DNA of 33,736 nt. Origin: Pseudomonadota bacterium (lineage in GTDB: Bacteria; Myxococcota_A; UBA9042; GCA-2863065). Location of the stretch: NCBI GenBank assembly GCA_005776725.1, contig SXOO01000197.1:1-33736 (forward strand). The letters are read 5' to 3'. Under the pieces are notes generated by a model, which was not told the DNA's origin, did not search any database, and worked only from the letters and a program-made list of their open reading frames with translations. This document shows, one piece after another, positions 1 through 7,539 of the stretch (position 1 is its first letter; each line of letters begins with the position of its first letter). Both the position numbers and the translations under genes were made by a program.

Positions 1-44
1 GCCGACGCCGACGCCGACGTGAAAACGTCGGCGTCGGTGTCGGT
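1..44 (-). terminator. 20-bp hairpin terminator of metG
   Basis: Bases 1-20 pair with 25-44 around a GAAA loop at 21-24, giving a 20-bp stem with only two G-U pairs (7-38 and 1-44). The left arm is three copies of the hexamer GCCGAC. The stem touches the metG TAA (44-46, minus strand), so it sits where a transcript of metG would end. No T-run is visible because the window ends here, so the mechanism (intrinsic, Rho-stop or mRNA 3'-end stabiliser) is open. A gene beyond the edge could share it. Confidence 0.65.
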
Positions 45-1948
45 TAGCTGACGGTGGCGCCGCTGGGTGTGGGGCCGTCGGGGCAGAGCACGACGAGGGC
101 GTCGCCGTGCTTCGCGGCTAGGACCATGCCTTGGCTGTCGAGCCCGAAGATCTTTCGGGGCGCTAGGTTGGCGACCACTACGAGGCGCTTCCCCACGAGC
201 TGCTCGGGCGCGTAGGCCTTGGCGATCCCGGCGACGATCTGGCGTCGCTCCGAGCCGAGGTCGACCTCCAAGCGCAGGAGCTTGTCGGAGCCCTTGACCC
301 GCTCGGCCACGAGGACCTCCGCGACCCGGAGTGCGACCTTGGCGAAGTCGTCGAAGCCGATTAGCGCGACGCCCTCTTGCGGGGCTTGCGGGGCGGGAGC
401 CGCCGGGGGCGCCGGTGGGGCCGCGGTGGGCGTGGGGCTCTCCGCGGCGGGCACGGGCGCCTCGGGCAGCTCGTGTTTCGGGACCAACACCGCGCCCTTG
501 TCGATGGACGCGCCGGCTACCAGCGACCGACCGTCGGCGCCGAGGCGACGCCGCAGCTCCGCCATGGCGCGCGGCATGACCGGCTCGAGCCACCACGAGA
601 GCTCGGCGAGGGCCGAGAGCACGACGTGAAGTATGGCGCCCGCGCGCGGCAGGTCCGTCTTGGCGACCGTGAACGGGACGGTCTCGTTCACGTAGCGGTT
701 GAGGCGTCGCACGAGCGCGGCGCAGCTGTCGACGGCCTTGTGGAGCATGAGCCCCTCGACGGCCTCGGACACTGTGGCCTCGAGCCCGCGGATGGACGCC
801 AGCACCTCGACGTCCAGCGGCTGCTCCGGGCCCGGCTCGGGCACGCGGTTGTCGAAGCGCCGCTCCACCAGGCTGAGTACCCGGTTGACGAGGTTGCCGA
901 GGTCGTCGGCGAGCTCGGCGTTGTTTCGGCGTACCAGCGCCTCCTCCGAGAAGCTGGCGTCTTGCCCGATGACCATCTCCCGCAGCAGGAAGTAGCGGAA
1001 GACGTCCACACCGTAGACATCGGCGAGGCCGAGCGGGCTCACCACGTTGCCCGACGACTTGCTCATCTTGGCGTCGCCCATGAGCCACCAGCCGTGAGCG
1101 AGCACCCGCTTCGGCACCGGCACCTCAAGCGCCATGAGCATGGACCACCAGTAGACGGTGTGGGTGGTGAGGATGTCCTTCCCGATGAGGTGAGTGCTCT
1201 CCGCCCAGCGCTCACGCCAGTCGCCGTCCGGGTAGCCGATCCCCGTGAGGTAGTTGAGCAGCGCGTCGAACCACACGTAGGTGACGTAGTCCTTGGCGAA
1301 GGGGAGCTCGATCCCCCACGCGAGGCGCGTCTTGGGGCGGGAGATGCAGAGGTCTTCCAGCGGCTGCCGCAAGAAGCCCAGCACCTCCTGGGCGCGGTAG
1401 GCCGGGACGATGCACCCGGGGTTGCCCTCGATGTGCGCGATCAGCCGCTCGCGGTAGAGGCTCATCTTGAAGAAGAAGTTCTCCTCTTCCACCCACTCGA
1501 CGGGCTTCTTGCCCACGGGGTCCTTGCCCTCCACGAGGTCCTTCTCGGGGAAGAAGCGCTCCTCGCTCACGGAGTACCAGCCGCCGTAGCGCCGGCTCTC
1601 GATCAGCCCCTGGTCCCAGAGGCGTTGCAGGGCCCCCTGAACCACCACCACGTGGTCGGCGTCAGTGGTTCGGATGAAGCGATCGTGTGTGGTCCCGAGG
1701 TTCTCGCACATCGCACGAAACGCGACGTGCAGCTCGTCGACGTGCGCGCGGGGAGCGAGACCCCGAGCGGCCGCGGCCTGCTGCACCTTCTGACCGTGCT
1801 CGTCGGTCCCGGTGAGGAAGGTGGTCTCGTGGCCCAGGCGGCGTGCGTACCGCGCGGCGACGTCGGCGAGCACGGTGGTGTACGCGTGGCCAATATGGGG
1901 CCGGTCGTTCACGTAATAGATCGGCGTCGTGAAATAACGAACGGTCAT
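44..1948 (-). CDS. metG: Methionyl-tRNA synthetase
   Basis: Class I aminoacyl-tRNA synthetase that charges tRNA-Met in the cytoplasm; 634 aa. The HIGH motif is at residues 18-21 and KMSKS at 294-298. An alpha-helical anticodon-binding region (about 340-480) follows, then an Ala/Pro linker (about 496-525) and a C-terminal EMAPII/Trbp111-type tRNA-binding domain (about 527-634), the dimerising form of the enzyme. The connective peptide has no Cys zinc knuckle, as in the zinc-free subclass. The ATG at 1948 is chosen because the family N-terminus (MTVRYFTTPIYYVN) begins there. It overlaps the TGA of the upstream TMEM43-like gene as ATGA, so the two are probably translationally coupled. A strong hairpin follows the stop. 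Confidence 0.97.
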   Translation of the reverse strand: MTVRYFTTPIYYVNDRPHIGHAYTTVLADVAARYARRLGHETTFLTGTDEHGQKVQQAAAARGLAPRAHVDELHVAFRAMCENLGTTHDRFIRTTDADHVVVVQGALQRLWDQGLIESRRYGGWYSVSEERFFPEKDLVEGKDPVGKKPVEWVEEENFFFKMSLYRERLIAHIEGNPGCIVPAYRAQEVLGFLRQPLEDLCISRPKTRLAWGIELPFAKDYVTYVWFDALLNYLTGIGYPDGDWRERWAESTHLIGKDILTTHTVYWWSMLMALEVPVPKRVLAHGWWLMGDAKMSKSSGNVVSPLGLADVYGVDVFRYFLLREMVIGQDASFSEEALVRRNNAELADDLGNLVNRVLSLVERRFDNRVPEPGPEQPLDVEVLASIRGLEATVSEAVEGLMLHKAVDSCAALVRRLNRYVNETVPFTVAKTDLPRAGAILHVVLSALAELSWWLEPVMPRAMAELRRRLGADGRSLVAGASIDKGAVLVPKHELPEAPVPAAESPTPTAAPPAPPAAPAPQAPQEGVALIGFDDFAKVALRVAEVLVAERVKGSDKLLRLEVDLGSERRQIVAGIAKAYAPEQLVGKRLVVVANLAPRKIFGLDSQGMVLAAKHGDALVVLCPDGPTPSGATVS

Positions 1949-3045
1949 GGGATGAGCCCTCCGAGCAAAGACGAGGCGGCGCCGAGGCCGTAGCCGCGGT
2001 AGATGACGCCGAGGGTGACGAGGAGCGCGAGCACGGCGGTGGCGAGCCGTACGGCGCCACCGGCTAGCCCGCCGAGCAGCGGGATCCAGGAGACGAGCGC
2101 CACGATCGGGGCGAACAACAGGCTCAGCCCTGCCCACACGAGCACCCCGCCCCCCACCCGCGCGACCCACGACATGGGCGCCTTCTTGGCTTCGAACGCC
2201 TGTGCGAGCTGCGAGCGGTTTCCCCGCGCGAGCAGGAGCTCGCCGGCGTAGACGTCCAAGCGGCTGCCCTTGAGAGCGCCGAACGCGGTCACGAGGTCGC
2301 CGACGCGAAGCACACGGAACGACACGCGCTGGTCGCCGATGGCCGCTCCACCTTCCTTGCAGTCCTTGCTGGAGGCGAGGTAGGCCCATTGGTCGGCGAC
2401 GATGCGGGCACCGGACACCTCCTGCCGCGAAGGGGCCAGGGTGTCCGAGAGGACGACCTGGGGGCTGGCCGCGAGGGTGTGCCCCTCGACGGTGAGTCCT
2501 TTGCCGATCACCTCCGCGTCCGCGTGTACCGGCGCCGGGTTGTCGTACCCGGGCGATTGGAAGGTCCGCGACTCGGGCGGCTCCTTGACCCAGCGCTTTC
2601 GGTAGGTTGGAGGGGCGCTGCGGTCCTTGGCGGGGAGCTCGACCCAGGCGCACGTCTCCACCGTACGGCGGATGTAGGCGAAGTCGCCGCGGAGCAAGGG
2701 ATCGTGAGCCAGCTCCAGCGCCGACAACGGCCCGGAGAGCGTGACGCGGGCACCGGGCACCGGGGCGGGGCCCGCGCCGCCTACATGGGGCGCGCGGGCC
2801 AGGGCGGCGCCCTTGTTCAGCCGGGCCTCGCCGTAAGCGAGGACGAAGAGCCCGCACGCGGCCAGCGCTCCTCCAAACAGGAAGGCGAACAACCCACTGA
2901 GGAGCCCCCCCCCTGTTCGTCCTCCTGGTGCATCCCCAGCCACGGCGGGCGGGGTATCAGGGAAACAGCCGCGTGGGAAGTCCCACGGGGCGCCGCGCCC
3001 GTGGCCCGTCCGCGAGAGCAGCGGGAAAGTCCAACGCTCATGCAC
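1945..3045 (-). CDS. TMEM43-like membrane protein
   Basis: Up to 366 aa. A first membrane segment with the GL.SGLFAFLFGGAL...LAYGEARL pattern is followed by a long soluble middle and three C-terminal membrane helices starting near VARVGGGVLVWAGL. This is the layout of the TMEM43/LUMA family (formerly DUF1625): one N-terminal helix, a large extracytoplasmic domain, a C-terminal helix cluster. Bacterial members have no settled function. The start is unsure: GTG 3045 and GTG 2943 are in frame but have no Shine-Dalgarno sequence, while an ATG at 2933 gives a more natural N-terminus but is out of frame across a run of nine G (2905-2913). The gene ends in an ATGA overlap with metG, an unusual partner. 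Confidence 0.75.
   Translation of the reverse strand: MHERWTFPLLSRTGHGRGAPWDFPRGCFPDTPPAVAGDAPGGRTGGGLLSGLFAFLFGGALAACGLFVLAYGEARLNKGAALARAPHVGGAGPAPVPGARVTLSGPLSALELAHDPLLRGDFAYIRRTVETCAWVELPAKDRSAPPTYRKRWVKEPPESRTFQSPGYDNPAPVHADAEVIGKGLTVEGHTLAASPQVVLSDTLAPSRQEVSGARIVADQWAYLASSKDCKEGGAAIGDQRVSFRVLRVGDLVTAFGALKGSRLDVYAGELLLARGNRSQLAQAFEAKKAPMSWVARVGGGVLVWAGLSLLFAPIVALVSWIPLLGGLAGGAVRLATAVLALLVTLGVIYRGYGLGAASSLLGGLIP
2905..2913 (-). repeat. Nine-G homopolymer at the start of the TMEM43-like gene
   Basis: Nine consecutive C on the plus strand (G on the coding strand) lie just before the first membrane helix. Upstream, the ATG at 2933 opens a frame (MHQEDEQGGG...) that leaves the TMEM43 frame after the tract. 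One extra G, or two fewer, would join that ATG to the LLSGLFAF helix. The tract is therefore either a slippage-prone site or a place where the base count is wrong. Confidence 0.6.
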
Positions 3046-3106
3046 GCTTGGACCGTTGACGCCGCCAGACTCGGGTGGTAACTCACGCGCCGCTGGCAGT
3101 CGCCAC

Positions 3107-3182
3107 GCCCCCGTAGCTCAGACGGATAGAGCCGGGGATTCCTAATCCCTGTGTGCCGCAGGTTCGACTCCTGTCGGGGGCA
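3107..3182 (+). tRNA. tRNA-Arg (anticodon CCT)
   Basis: A full cloverleaf can be drawn by eye. The acceptor stem is GCCCCCG (3107-3113) with CGGGGGC (3175-3181) and discriminator A at 3182. The D arm starts TAGCTCAGACGG. The anticodon stem is GGGGA/TCCCT with loop TTCCTAA, placing CCT at positions 34-36, and the T loop is TTCGACT. CCA is not encoded. It reads the AGG codon. tRNA-Arg genes are common integration sites, but no integrase or 3'-end repeat is visible here. Confidence 0.95.
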
Positions 3183-3204
3183 CTCAATACCTGGCCCTCC
3201 TTCG

Positions 3205-3223
3205 GTGGGGCCGCTGGCCCCAC
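3205..3223 (+). terminator. Hairpin downstream of tRNA-Arg
   Basis: GTGGGGCC (3205-3212) and GGCCCCAC (3216-3223) form a perfect 8-bp stem with a 3-nt loop, 22 nt after the tRNA 3' end. There is no T-run, so it may stop transcription or guide tRNA 3' processing. Confidence 0.4.
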
Positions 3224-3252
3224 GTCGGTGCCAGCTCCGGGCGTGACGGCAG

Positions 3253-3281
3253 TTGGCCTCGGGCCGGCCTCACGGTACTTA
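3253..3281 (+). promoter_or_regulatory. Candidate promoter for the IHF/HU-like gene
   Basis: TTGGCC (3253-3258), a 17-bp spacer and TACTTA (3276-3281) make a weak sigma70-like match in the 274-bp gap between the tRNA and the start at 3457. The predicted leader would be about 170 nt. Nothing else is recognisable in this gap apart from the hairpin at 3205-3223. Confidence 0.3.
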
Positions 3282-3456
3282 TCGGGCCTGGGGTCTTCTC
3301 CTCAGGCCCGCGGACGGCCCAGCCTCGCAGCTCGGCCGCAGCGATGAACTCGCCCGGCGCCGGCCCGGGCACATGGGTTGGGGGCGACGTCCCCCAAGCA
3401 GAAACCCCCGCGCCGCGGCCCTAGTTGCCGAAGCGCGGTCGATGGAGAACGCGGGA

Positions 3457-3786
3457 ATGAGTCGACAGGACGATGTCAACAGGTCGCAGCTGATCGAGAC
3501 GGTCGCCACGCGCGCGAACTTGCCCAAGAAGCAAGCGGAGATCGCCGTGAACACCATCTTCGACTCGATGCGGGAGGCGCTGGAGCGGGGTGAGCGGGTC
3601 GAGATCCGCGGGTTCGGCTCCTTCACCAACCGTTATTACGGCGCCTACACAGGGCGTAACCCGAAGACGGGCTCGCCGGTCGACGTTCCGCCCAAGCGGC
3701 TGCCGTTCTTCAAGGTGGGGAAAGACCTGCGGGACCGGGTCAACGGCAGCACGGCCACGTTCTCGGACGACGACGACGACGATTGA
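3457..3786 (+). CDS. IHF-beta/HU-type nucleoid protein with acidic tail
   Basis: 109 aa from the ATG at 3457, which has GGAG nine bases upstream; an ATG at 3442 would add five residues. It contains the HU/IHF fold: an N-terminal helical pair (SQLIETVATRANLPKKQAE), the strand motif EIRGFGSF, then the DNA-binding arm with TGRNPKTG and the closing FKVGKDLRDRVN, closest in pattern to IHF-beta. Such dimers bend DNA and act in nucleoid structure, transcription and recombination. The C-terminus ends in a run of six Asp, which is not usual for the family and could weaken DNA affinity or bind partners. It stands alone, with a hairpin about 47 nt after the stop. Confidence 0.93.
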   Translation: MSRQDDVNRSQLIETVATRANLPKKQAEIAVNTIFDSMREALERGERVEIRGFGSFTNRYYGAYTGRNPKTGSPVDVPPKRLPFFKVGKDLRDRVNGSTATFSDDDDDD

Positions 3787-3833
3787 TCCTCGCGGTGGCT
3801 CGCTGCGTTCCTCAGGGTCCGCACGGCCGGACC

Positions 3834-3854
3834 GCCGCCTGCGATAAAGGCGGC
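3834..3854 (+). terminator. Hairpin after the IHF/HU-like gene
   Basis: GCCGCCT (3834-3840) and AGGCGGC (3848-3854) form a perfect 7-bp stem with a 7-nt loop between the nucleoid-protein gene and the next start at 3899. No T-run follows. Confidence 0.45.
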
Positions 3855-3898
3855 GCGCCCATCCTCGGGCGTGCCGGGCCCGAACCGCGCGCCAAGCC

Positions 3899-5779
3899 AT
3901 GACCGAAGAGCCGTCCTCGCCGCCCCCGTCCAACCGGGGCTCGGGAATCCACTCGATCTCCCGCGACGGGCCCCTCTCATACCCAGTAGACGCAGTAGCC
4001 AGCGACATCGGCGCGCCGGAGCCCGGGATCCTTGGCGCAATCCGCTACGCACGCCGCGTCACGCGGGTGAGGGGTCGCGTAGCGCAGGCGCTCGCCGCGT
4101 TGGCCGACCGCGAGCGCATACGAGGCGACGTTCGACGTGCGCTGGCCACAGCCGTGGGCGAGCGCCTGGCCGCAAAGGGGGGCACGGGCGATCCGTCGCT
4201 CGAAGAGCGCCTCAACGCCCTGAAGGCGACGGAGAACGCGCTCTCGCAGGCGCGAGAAGCCGCCGAGCAGCAAGCGGCAGCGGTCGCCTCGCGGTCCGCC
4301 GGTGCCCACGAGCTGCTGGCACGCCGGGCCGCGGCGCGGCAGGAGGCAAGCGAAATTCGCCAGCGCCTCGAGGCCCGCGTGGCCGAACTGAACGGCGAGC
4401 GGCAGACCCTGGCTGCCACCCTCGAGACGCTGAAAGCCGGAGACGCCGACGCGAAGACGCGGGCAGTGGAGCTCCAACCCTCACTCGAACTCAAGGAGCG
4501 CGAGCTCGCCGAGCTTCGCGAGCGGCGGGGCGAAGCAGACTCCCGAGAGGCGGCGGCCCGCGGAGCGGAGGCGCAAGCGCGGATGGCGCTGGAGTCCTCC
4601 CTGGGGAGCGAACGGGGTCGTGACGGGATCCTCGCGGCAGCGATTCGAGACCAGACCACCGCCGTCTCGGCCCAGCGCGAGCGTTTGGCAGCGCAGATCG
4701 AGCTCTCAGGTAGACAGTGGCTGGAGGCCGGTCGGGCGGCGCCGGAGTTCCCGGAGTGGTCCGCCGCAGCCGAGGGGACCCGCCGAGATCGCGCATTGGC
4801 CGAGGCGTATCAAACCGCGCAGGCCGTGGTGGACGCTGGGACCTATCGAACAGGCCGCCTTTGGCTCGTGGCCTCGTGGGCACTGCCCGCCCTCGCGGCG
4901 ATCATCGCTGGCGCCGTGTTCACGTTGACGAACCGCTCGTCCGTCGCAGGCGTCTCCGCCCCCGAGGTCCCGCCATGGGCGATCTCGCGCGCGCCAGCCC
5001 TCGAGTCACTGGCCGACGCTCAGCTACCCGCCGGCGCCGCCGGCTACGCCGCCGTCCGTGTGTCGGAGGCGCAGCGCTTGGGCCTCGATGAGTTCGCCGG
5101 GTTGGACGCGGAGTCCCTGGTGGTCGCGGCCGTGGACGATCTGGACTCCTTCGCGGGGTTCACCTCGGTCCTGCCCGCTAGAGACCGACTCGAGACGTGG
5201 ACCGGACACGTCCCGGGGAACGCCTTCGAGCCCCGCCTGCACGCCGCGAGCGCGGCCGCGGGGGCCTTCGTCGCGGGAGGCGTTGCGTTCGTGCCGGAGG
5301 GCAGCGCTGCCCGGTTCGGGCGCGGCGCGCTCTACGACGCGTTGGGCGCTCCAATGGAGCCGGCCGCGTGGCGAAGACACCCGGCAGTGCAGGCGCTGGC
5401 CGCTCACCTTCCGACCGAAGCACCCGCGTGGTTCTTCGCCAACGGCACCCTCCTGCAGCGCGCCAGCGCCCGGCTCGAGGCGGTTCCGCTCCCGGCGGAG
5501 CTGCGCCGCGCCCTGCGGCGAACGCAGCGCCTGGGCGCCGCGTTCTTCGTGCGCGACGGCGCATTCGTCGTGGTCGCCGCCGAGTTCGAGTCGCCCGAGC
5601 GGGCCAGCAACACCAAGAGTCAGCTCGACGCCCTCGTGACCGCCCAGCGGGACGTGAAGAGCACGCTCGGCGCCTCGCTCGCGCAAGGCACCACCACGAT
5701 CACGCTCCGCGTGCACGAGCGGGTATTGGTGGCGGAGCTCGCGGTGACCACCGAGGCGATGGAGACGCTCAACCCATGA
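3899..5779 (+). CDS. Coiled-coil single-pass membrane protein, unknown function
   Basis: 626 aa, family not recognised. Residues about 1-60 are Pro/Ser-rich, then basic. Residues about 100-270 are an Ala/Glu/Arg-rich region with the heptad look of a long coiled coil, and one membrane helix lies at about 321-343 (LWLVASWALPALAAIIAGAV). Residues 345-626 should lie outside the inner membrane and contain alternating hydrophobic stretches such as LVVAAVDDLDSF and AAFFVRDGAFVVVAAEF, suggesting an alpha/beta domain. No signal peptide precedes the coil, so the coil should be cytoplasmic. There is no Shine-Dalgarno sequence before the ATG. The stop overlaps the next start (ATGA at 5776-5779), so it forms a translationally coupled pair with an exported protein. 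A role linking cytoplasm and envelope is only inference. Confidence 0.8.
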   Translation: MTEEPSSPPPSNRGSGIHSISRDGPLSYPVDAVASDIGAPEPGILGAIRYARRVTRVRGRVAQALAALADRERIRGDVRRALATAVGERLAAKGGTGDPSLEERLNALKATENALSQAREAAEQQAAAVASRSAGAHELLARRAAARQEASEIRQRLEARVAELNGERQTLAATLETLKAGDADAKTRAVELQPSLELKERELAELRERRGEADSREAAARGAEAQARMALESSLGSERGRDGILAAAIRDQTTAVSAQRERLAAQIELSGRQWLEAGRAAPEFPEWSAAAEGTRRDRALAEAYQTAQAVVDAGTYRTGRLWLVASWALPALAAIIAGAVFTLTNRSSVAGVSAPEVPPWAISRAPALESLADAQLPAGAAGYAAVRVSEAQRLGLDEFAGLDAESLVVAAVDDLDSFAGFTSVLPARDRLETWTGHVPGNAFEPRLHAASAAAGAFVAGGVAFVPEGSAARFGRGALYDALGAPMEPAAWRRHPAVQALAAHLPTEAPAWFFANGTLLQRASARLEAVPLPAELRRALRRTQRLGAAFFVRDGAFVVVAAEFESPERASNTKSQLDALVTAQRDVKSTLGASLAQGTTTITLRVHERVLVAELAVTTEAMETLNP

Positions 5780-6861
5780 CTTGCGCTGCGTCCCCCCTCT
5801 TGTTGATGGCCGCTTGCCTCCTCGCCTCGGCCGCCGCGGCGGTGGACTTCGAGCGCATCGCCCTGGAGACGCCGATCACGGAGGGGCTCGGGCTCGAGAA
5901 CATTCTCACGATCAACGACGAGACCCCGCGGATGTTCCGATCGCTCGGGCAACCCACGCGCTCTGGAGGCGGGAAGTACGTCTATGAGGGCAAGAAGGCC
6001 TCGATCGTGGTCGAGGCCAACTACGAGAACGGCCGCTTTCCGATCCGGTCGATCACTGTCCTCGGGCGCGATGCACGCATCAAGACCCTCGCCGGCGCTG
6101 CGGCTGGAGACGAACCCTCGCGTATCGTGGCGCTCTACGGCGAGCCGGCGGCTCAGAGCGAGACCCGGCTCGACTACCCGGCGCTGGGCCTCGAGCTGTT
6201 ACTGGGCAAGGGGACCGCGTCCGAGGACACGCCGGCCGCGGCCGGTGCACCGCTGCGGGTCGTCACCGGCTTCGTGGTGAAGCGCGCGACGCTGGGCGTA
6301 CCGGGGGAGCTCCCCACGCCGCTGCCCGAGGCGCCCGTCGCTGCCCCGGAGAGCACAGGGGTCGCCTTTCAGCCCGCAGGCGTCGCCTTGGCGCTGGGCG
6401 CGCGTTGGCGGGTGGACGCCGCCGTCACGCGCGCCGGTGGAACGGCTCGCTCCGACGGCGGAGAGATCAGGGTAGAGCGATGTGAGGCGTGCGCGGGACG
6501 GAGAGGCTGTGTCGGGCCCACTACCCCCTACACCACGTGTGAGGAGCAGGTCGAGGCGCGCGTCCGCACTATCGAGGAAGCGCTCGGCCCGAATCGGCTA
6601 CCGGAGGCGCGCCGAACGCTCGACGCCGAGCTGCTCGCCACCATCGGAGCGGAGTCGGGGTACGCCGCCGTGCATGGTCCGCTCGGGGGCAACACGCCCA
6701 CCTGGGTGCTGGCGCTGAGGCGCGGCGCGGCGGGACGCATCCCCAGCGGCACCGATACGTGGCTGATCGTCCTTACGCTCACGGGGAGCGAGCCGCTGCC
6801 GGAGATCACGGCGGACGTGCTCGGCGCCCTTCGCAGCCTCACGCTCGTTCGACCCGACTGA
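5776..6861 (+). CDS. Exported protein of unknown function
   Basis: 361 aa, not recognised. The N-terminus (MTCAASPLLLMAACLLASAAAA) is a Sec signal peptide probably cut after the Ala run. The LMAAC inside it resembles a lipobox, but the hydrophobic stretch continues past the Cys, so type I cleavage is favoured. The mature part has a beta-rich first half, a Pro-rich hinge near residue 180, and a C-terminal half with a Cys cluster (CEACAGRRGC, then another Cys after TTPYTT) that could form disulfides in the periplasm. The ATG overlaps the stop of the coiled-coil membrane protein, so the two are one unit. The gene converges on the beta-barrel gene 40 bp away. Confidence 0.8.
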   Translation: MTCAASPLLLMAACLLASAAAAVDFERIALETPITEGLGLENILTINDETPRMFRSLGQPTRSGGGKYVYEGKKASIVVEANYENGRFPIRSITVLGRDARIKTLAGAAAGDEPSRIVALYGEPAAQSETRLDYPALGLELLLGKGTASEDTPAAAGAPLRVVTGFVVKRATLGVPGELPTPLPEAPVAAPESTGVAFQPAGVALALGARWRVDAAVTRAGGTARSDGGEIRVERCEACAGRRGCVGPTTPYTTCEEQVEARVRTIEEALGPNRLPEARRTLDAELLATIGAESGYAAVHGPLGGNTPTWVLALRRGAAGRIPSGTDTWLIVLTLTGSEPLPEITADVLGALRSLTLVRPD

Positions 6862-6879
6862 GCGCCGCCGGGCTGCACC

Positions 6880-6903
6880 AGCAGCTCAGCAGCTCAGCAG
6901 CTC
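6880..6903. repeat. Three tandem 8-bp units across a stop codon
   Basis: AGCAGCTC is repeated three times without interruption between two convergent genes. The last copy covers most of the stop codon (6902-6904) of the minus-strand beta-barrel gene. Because the unit is not a multiple of three, loss or gain of a copy by slippage could change that protein's C-terminus. Confidence 0.8.
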
Positions 6904-7423
6904 ATAGGAAGACGCCGAAGCCGAAGCCGAAGTCGAGGAGCGGTGCCTCCTCGAGGACGCCGCGGTCGTAGAGCGCGTCGTCCGCTCCGAGCCAGCTGCC
7001 CACGCGAAACGACACGGAGAAGCCCACGGTAGGCGCCACAAGGAAGAGCGCACCCAACCCGCCGCCCGCTCTGAAGAAGTTGTGGTCCTCGTCCGGCGCC
7101 CCGCGGTAGGCGAGGTAGACGTGCGACCCGTCGACGAAGACGTACGGCGCGACCACGGCGTGTCGGTAGACGTAATACCGGAGCTCGAGCGTGGTCTCCA
7201 GGCGGTGGGCGTCTGCCCGATCGTAGCCCTGCCACGCATACCCGAGCGCGATCGACGGCTGGAGGCCGTCCACCACCAGATACCCGAACGAGAAGCCGAC
7301 GGAGGCGAACCGCTTGCCCGCGCCTCCGGAGAGCCCGAAGGAGTATCGGCCCTTGTCGAGGGTTCCCGCGCTGGCCGAGAGGGGCAGCAGGAAGAGGAGG
7401 AGCAAGGCGGCCGCGCGCGTCAT
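6902..7423 (-). CDS. Small predicted outer-membrane beta-barrel protein
   Basis: 173 aa from the ATG at 7423, chosen because a clean signal peptide (MTRAAALLLLFLLPLSASA) starts there; the frame continues upstream without such features. After cleavage the chain is a series of short alternating strands rich in Gly, Tyr and Phe (YSFGLSGG, FSFGYLVV, TLELRYYVY, VAPYVFVDG, FSVSFRVGSWLG). It ends in FGFGFGVFL, with a terminal aromatic/hydrophobic strand typical of BAM-inserted barrels. An eight-strand barrel is plausible from the length. The ligand or role is unknown. It is divergent from hppD across a 116-bp gap. Confidence 0.75.
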   Translation of the reverse strand: MTRAAALLLLFLLPLSASAGTLDKGRYSFGLSGGAGKRFASVGFSFGYLVVDGLQPSIALGYAWQGYDRADAHRLETTLELRYYVYRHAVVAPYVFVDGSHVYLAYRGAPDEDHNFFRAGGGLGALFLVAPTVGFSVSFRVGSWLGADDALYDRGVLEEAPLLDFGFGFGVFL

Positions 7424-7477
7424 GCGGAGAGCTTCGTGCCGCGAGGCAACGGAGGTCAACCCCGTGCGCGGTGGACG

Positions 7478-7506
7478 ATGACACCCCGAAGCGCCGGGGC
7501 TAGGAT
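7478..7506 (+). promoter_or_regulatory. Promoter of the homogentisate operon with a palindromic spacer
   Basis: ATGACA (7478-7483; five of six matches to TTGACA), a 17-bp spacer and TAGGAT (7501-7506; four of six) lie 33 bp before the hppD ATG, giving a leader of roughly 27 nt. The spacer contains the inverted repeat CCCCG/CGGGG (7484-7488 and 7495-7499). That is a position where a repressor bound to DNA would block RNA polymerase. Confidence 0.5.
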
Positions 7507-7539
7507 GCGCCGTCTCGCGTGAGGTGAGGAGAACCCCCC

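Noticed and set aside
377..1993. A 538-residue open frame opposite metG
   Set aside because: It is a high-GC shadow of metG; the metG protein has clear family motifs and the shadow has none.
3107..3182. tRNA-Arg as an attachment site for an integrative element
   Set aside because: No integrase, mobility gene or copy of the tRNA 3' end is seen on either side.
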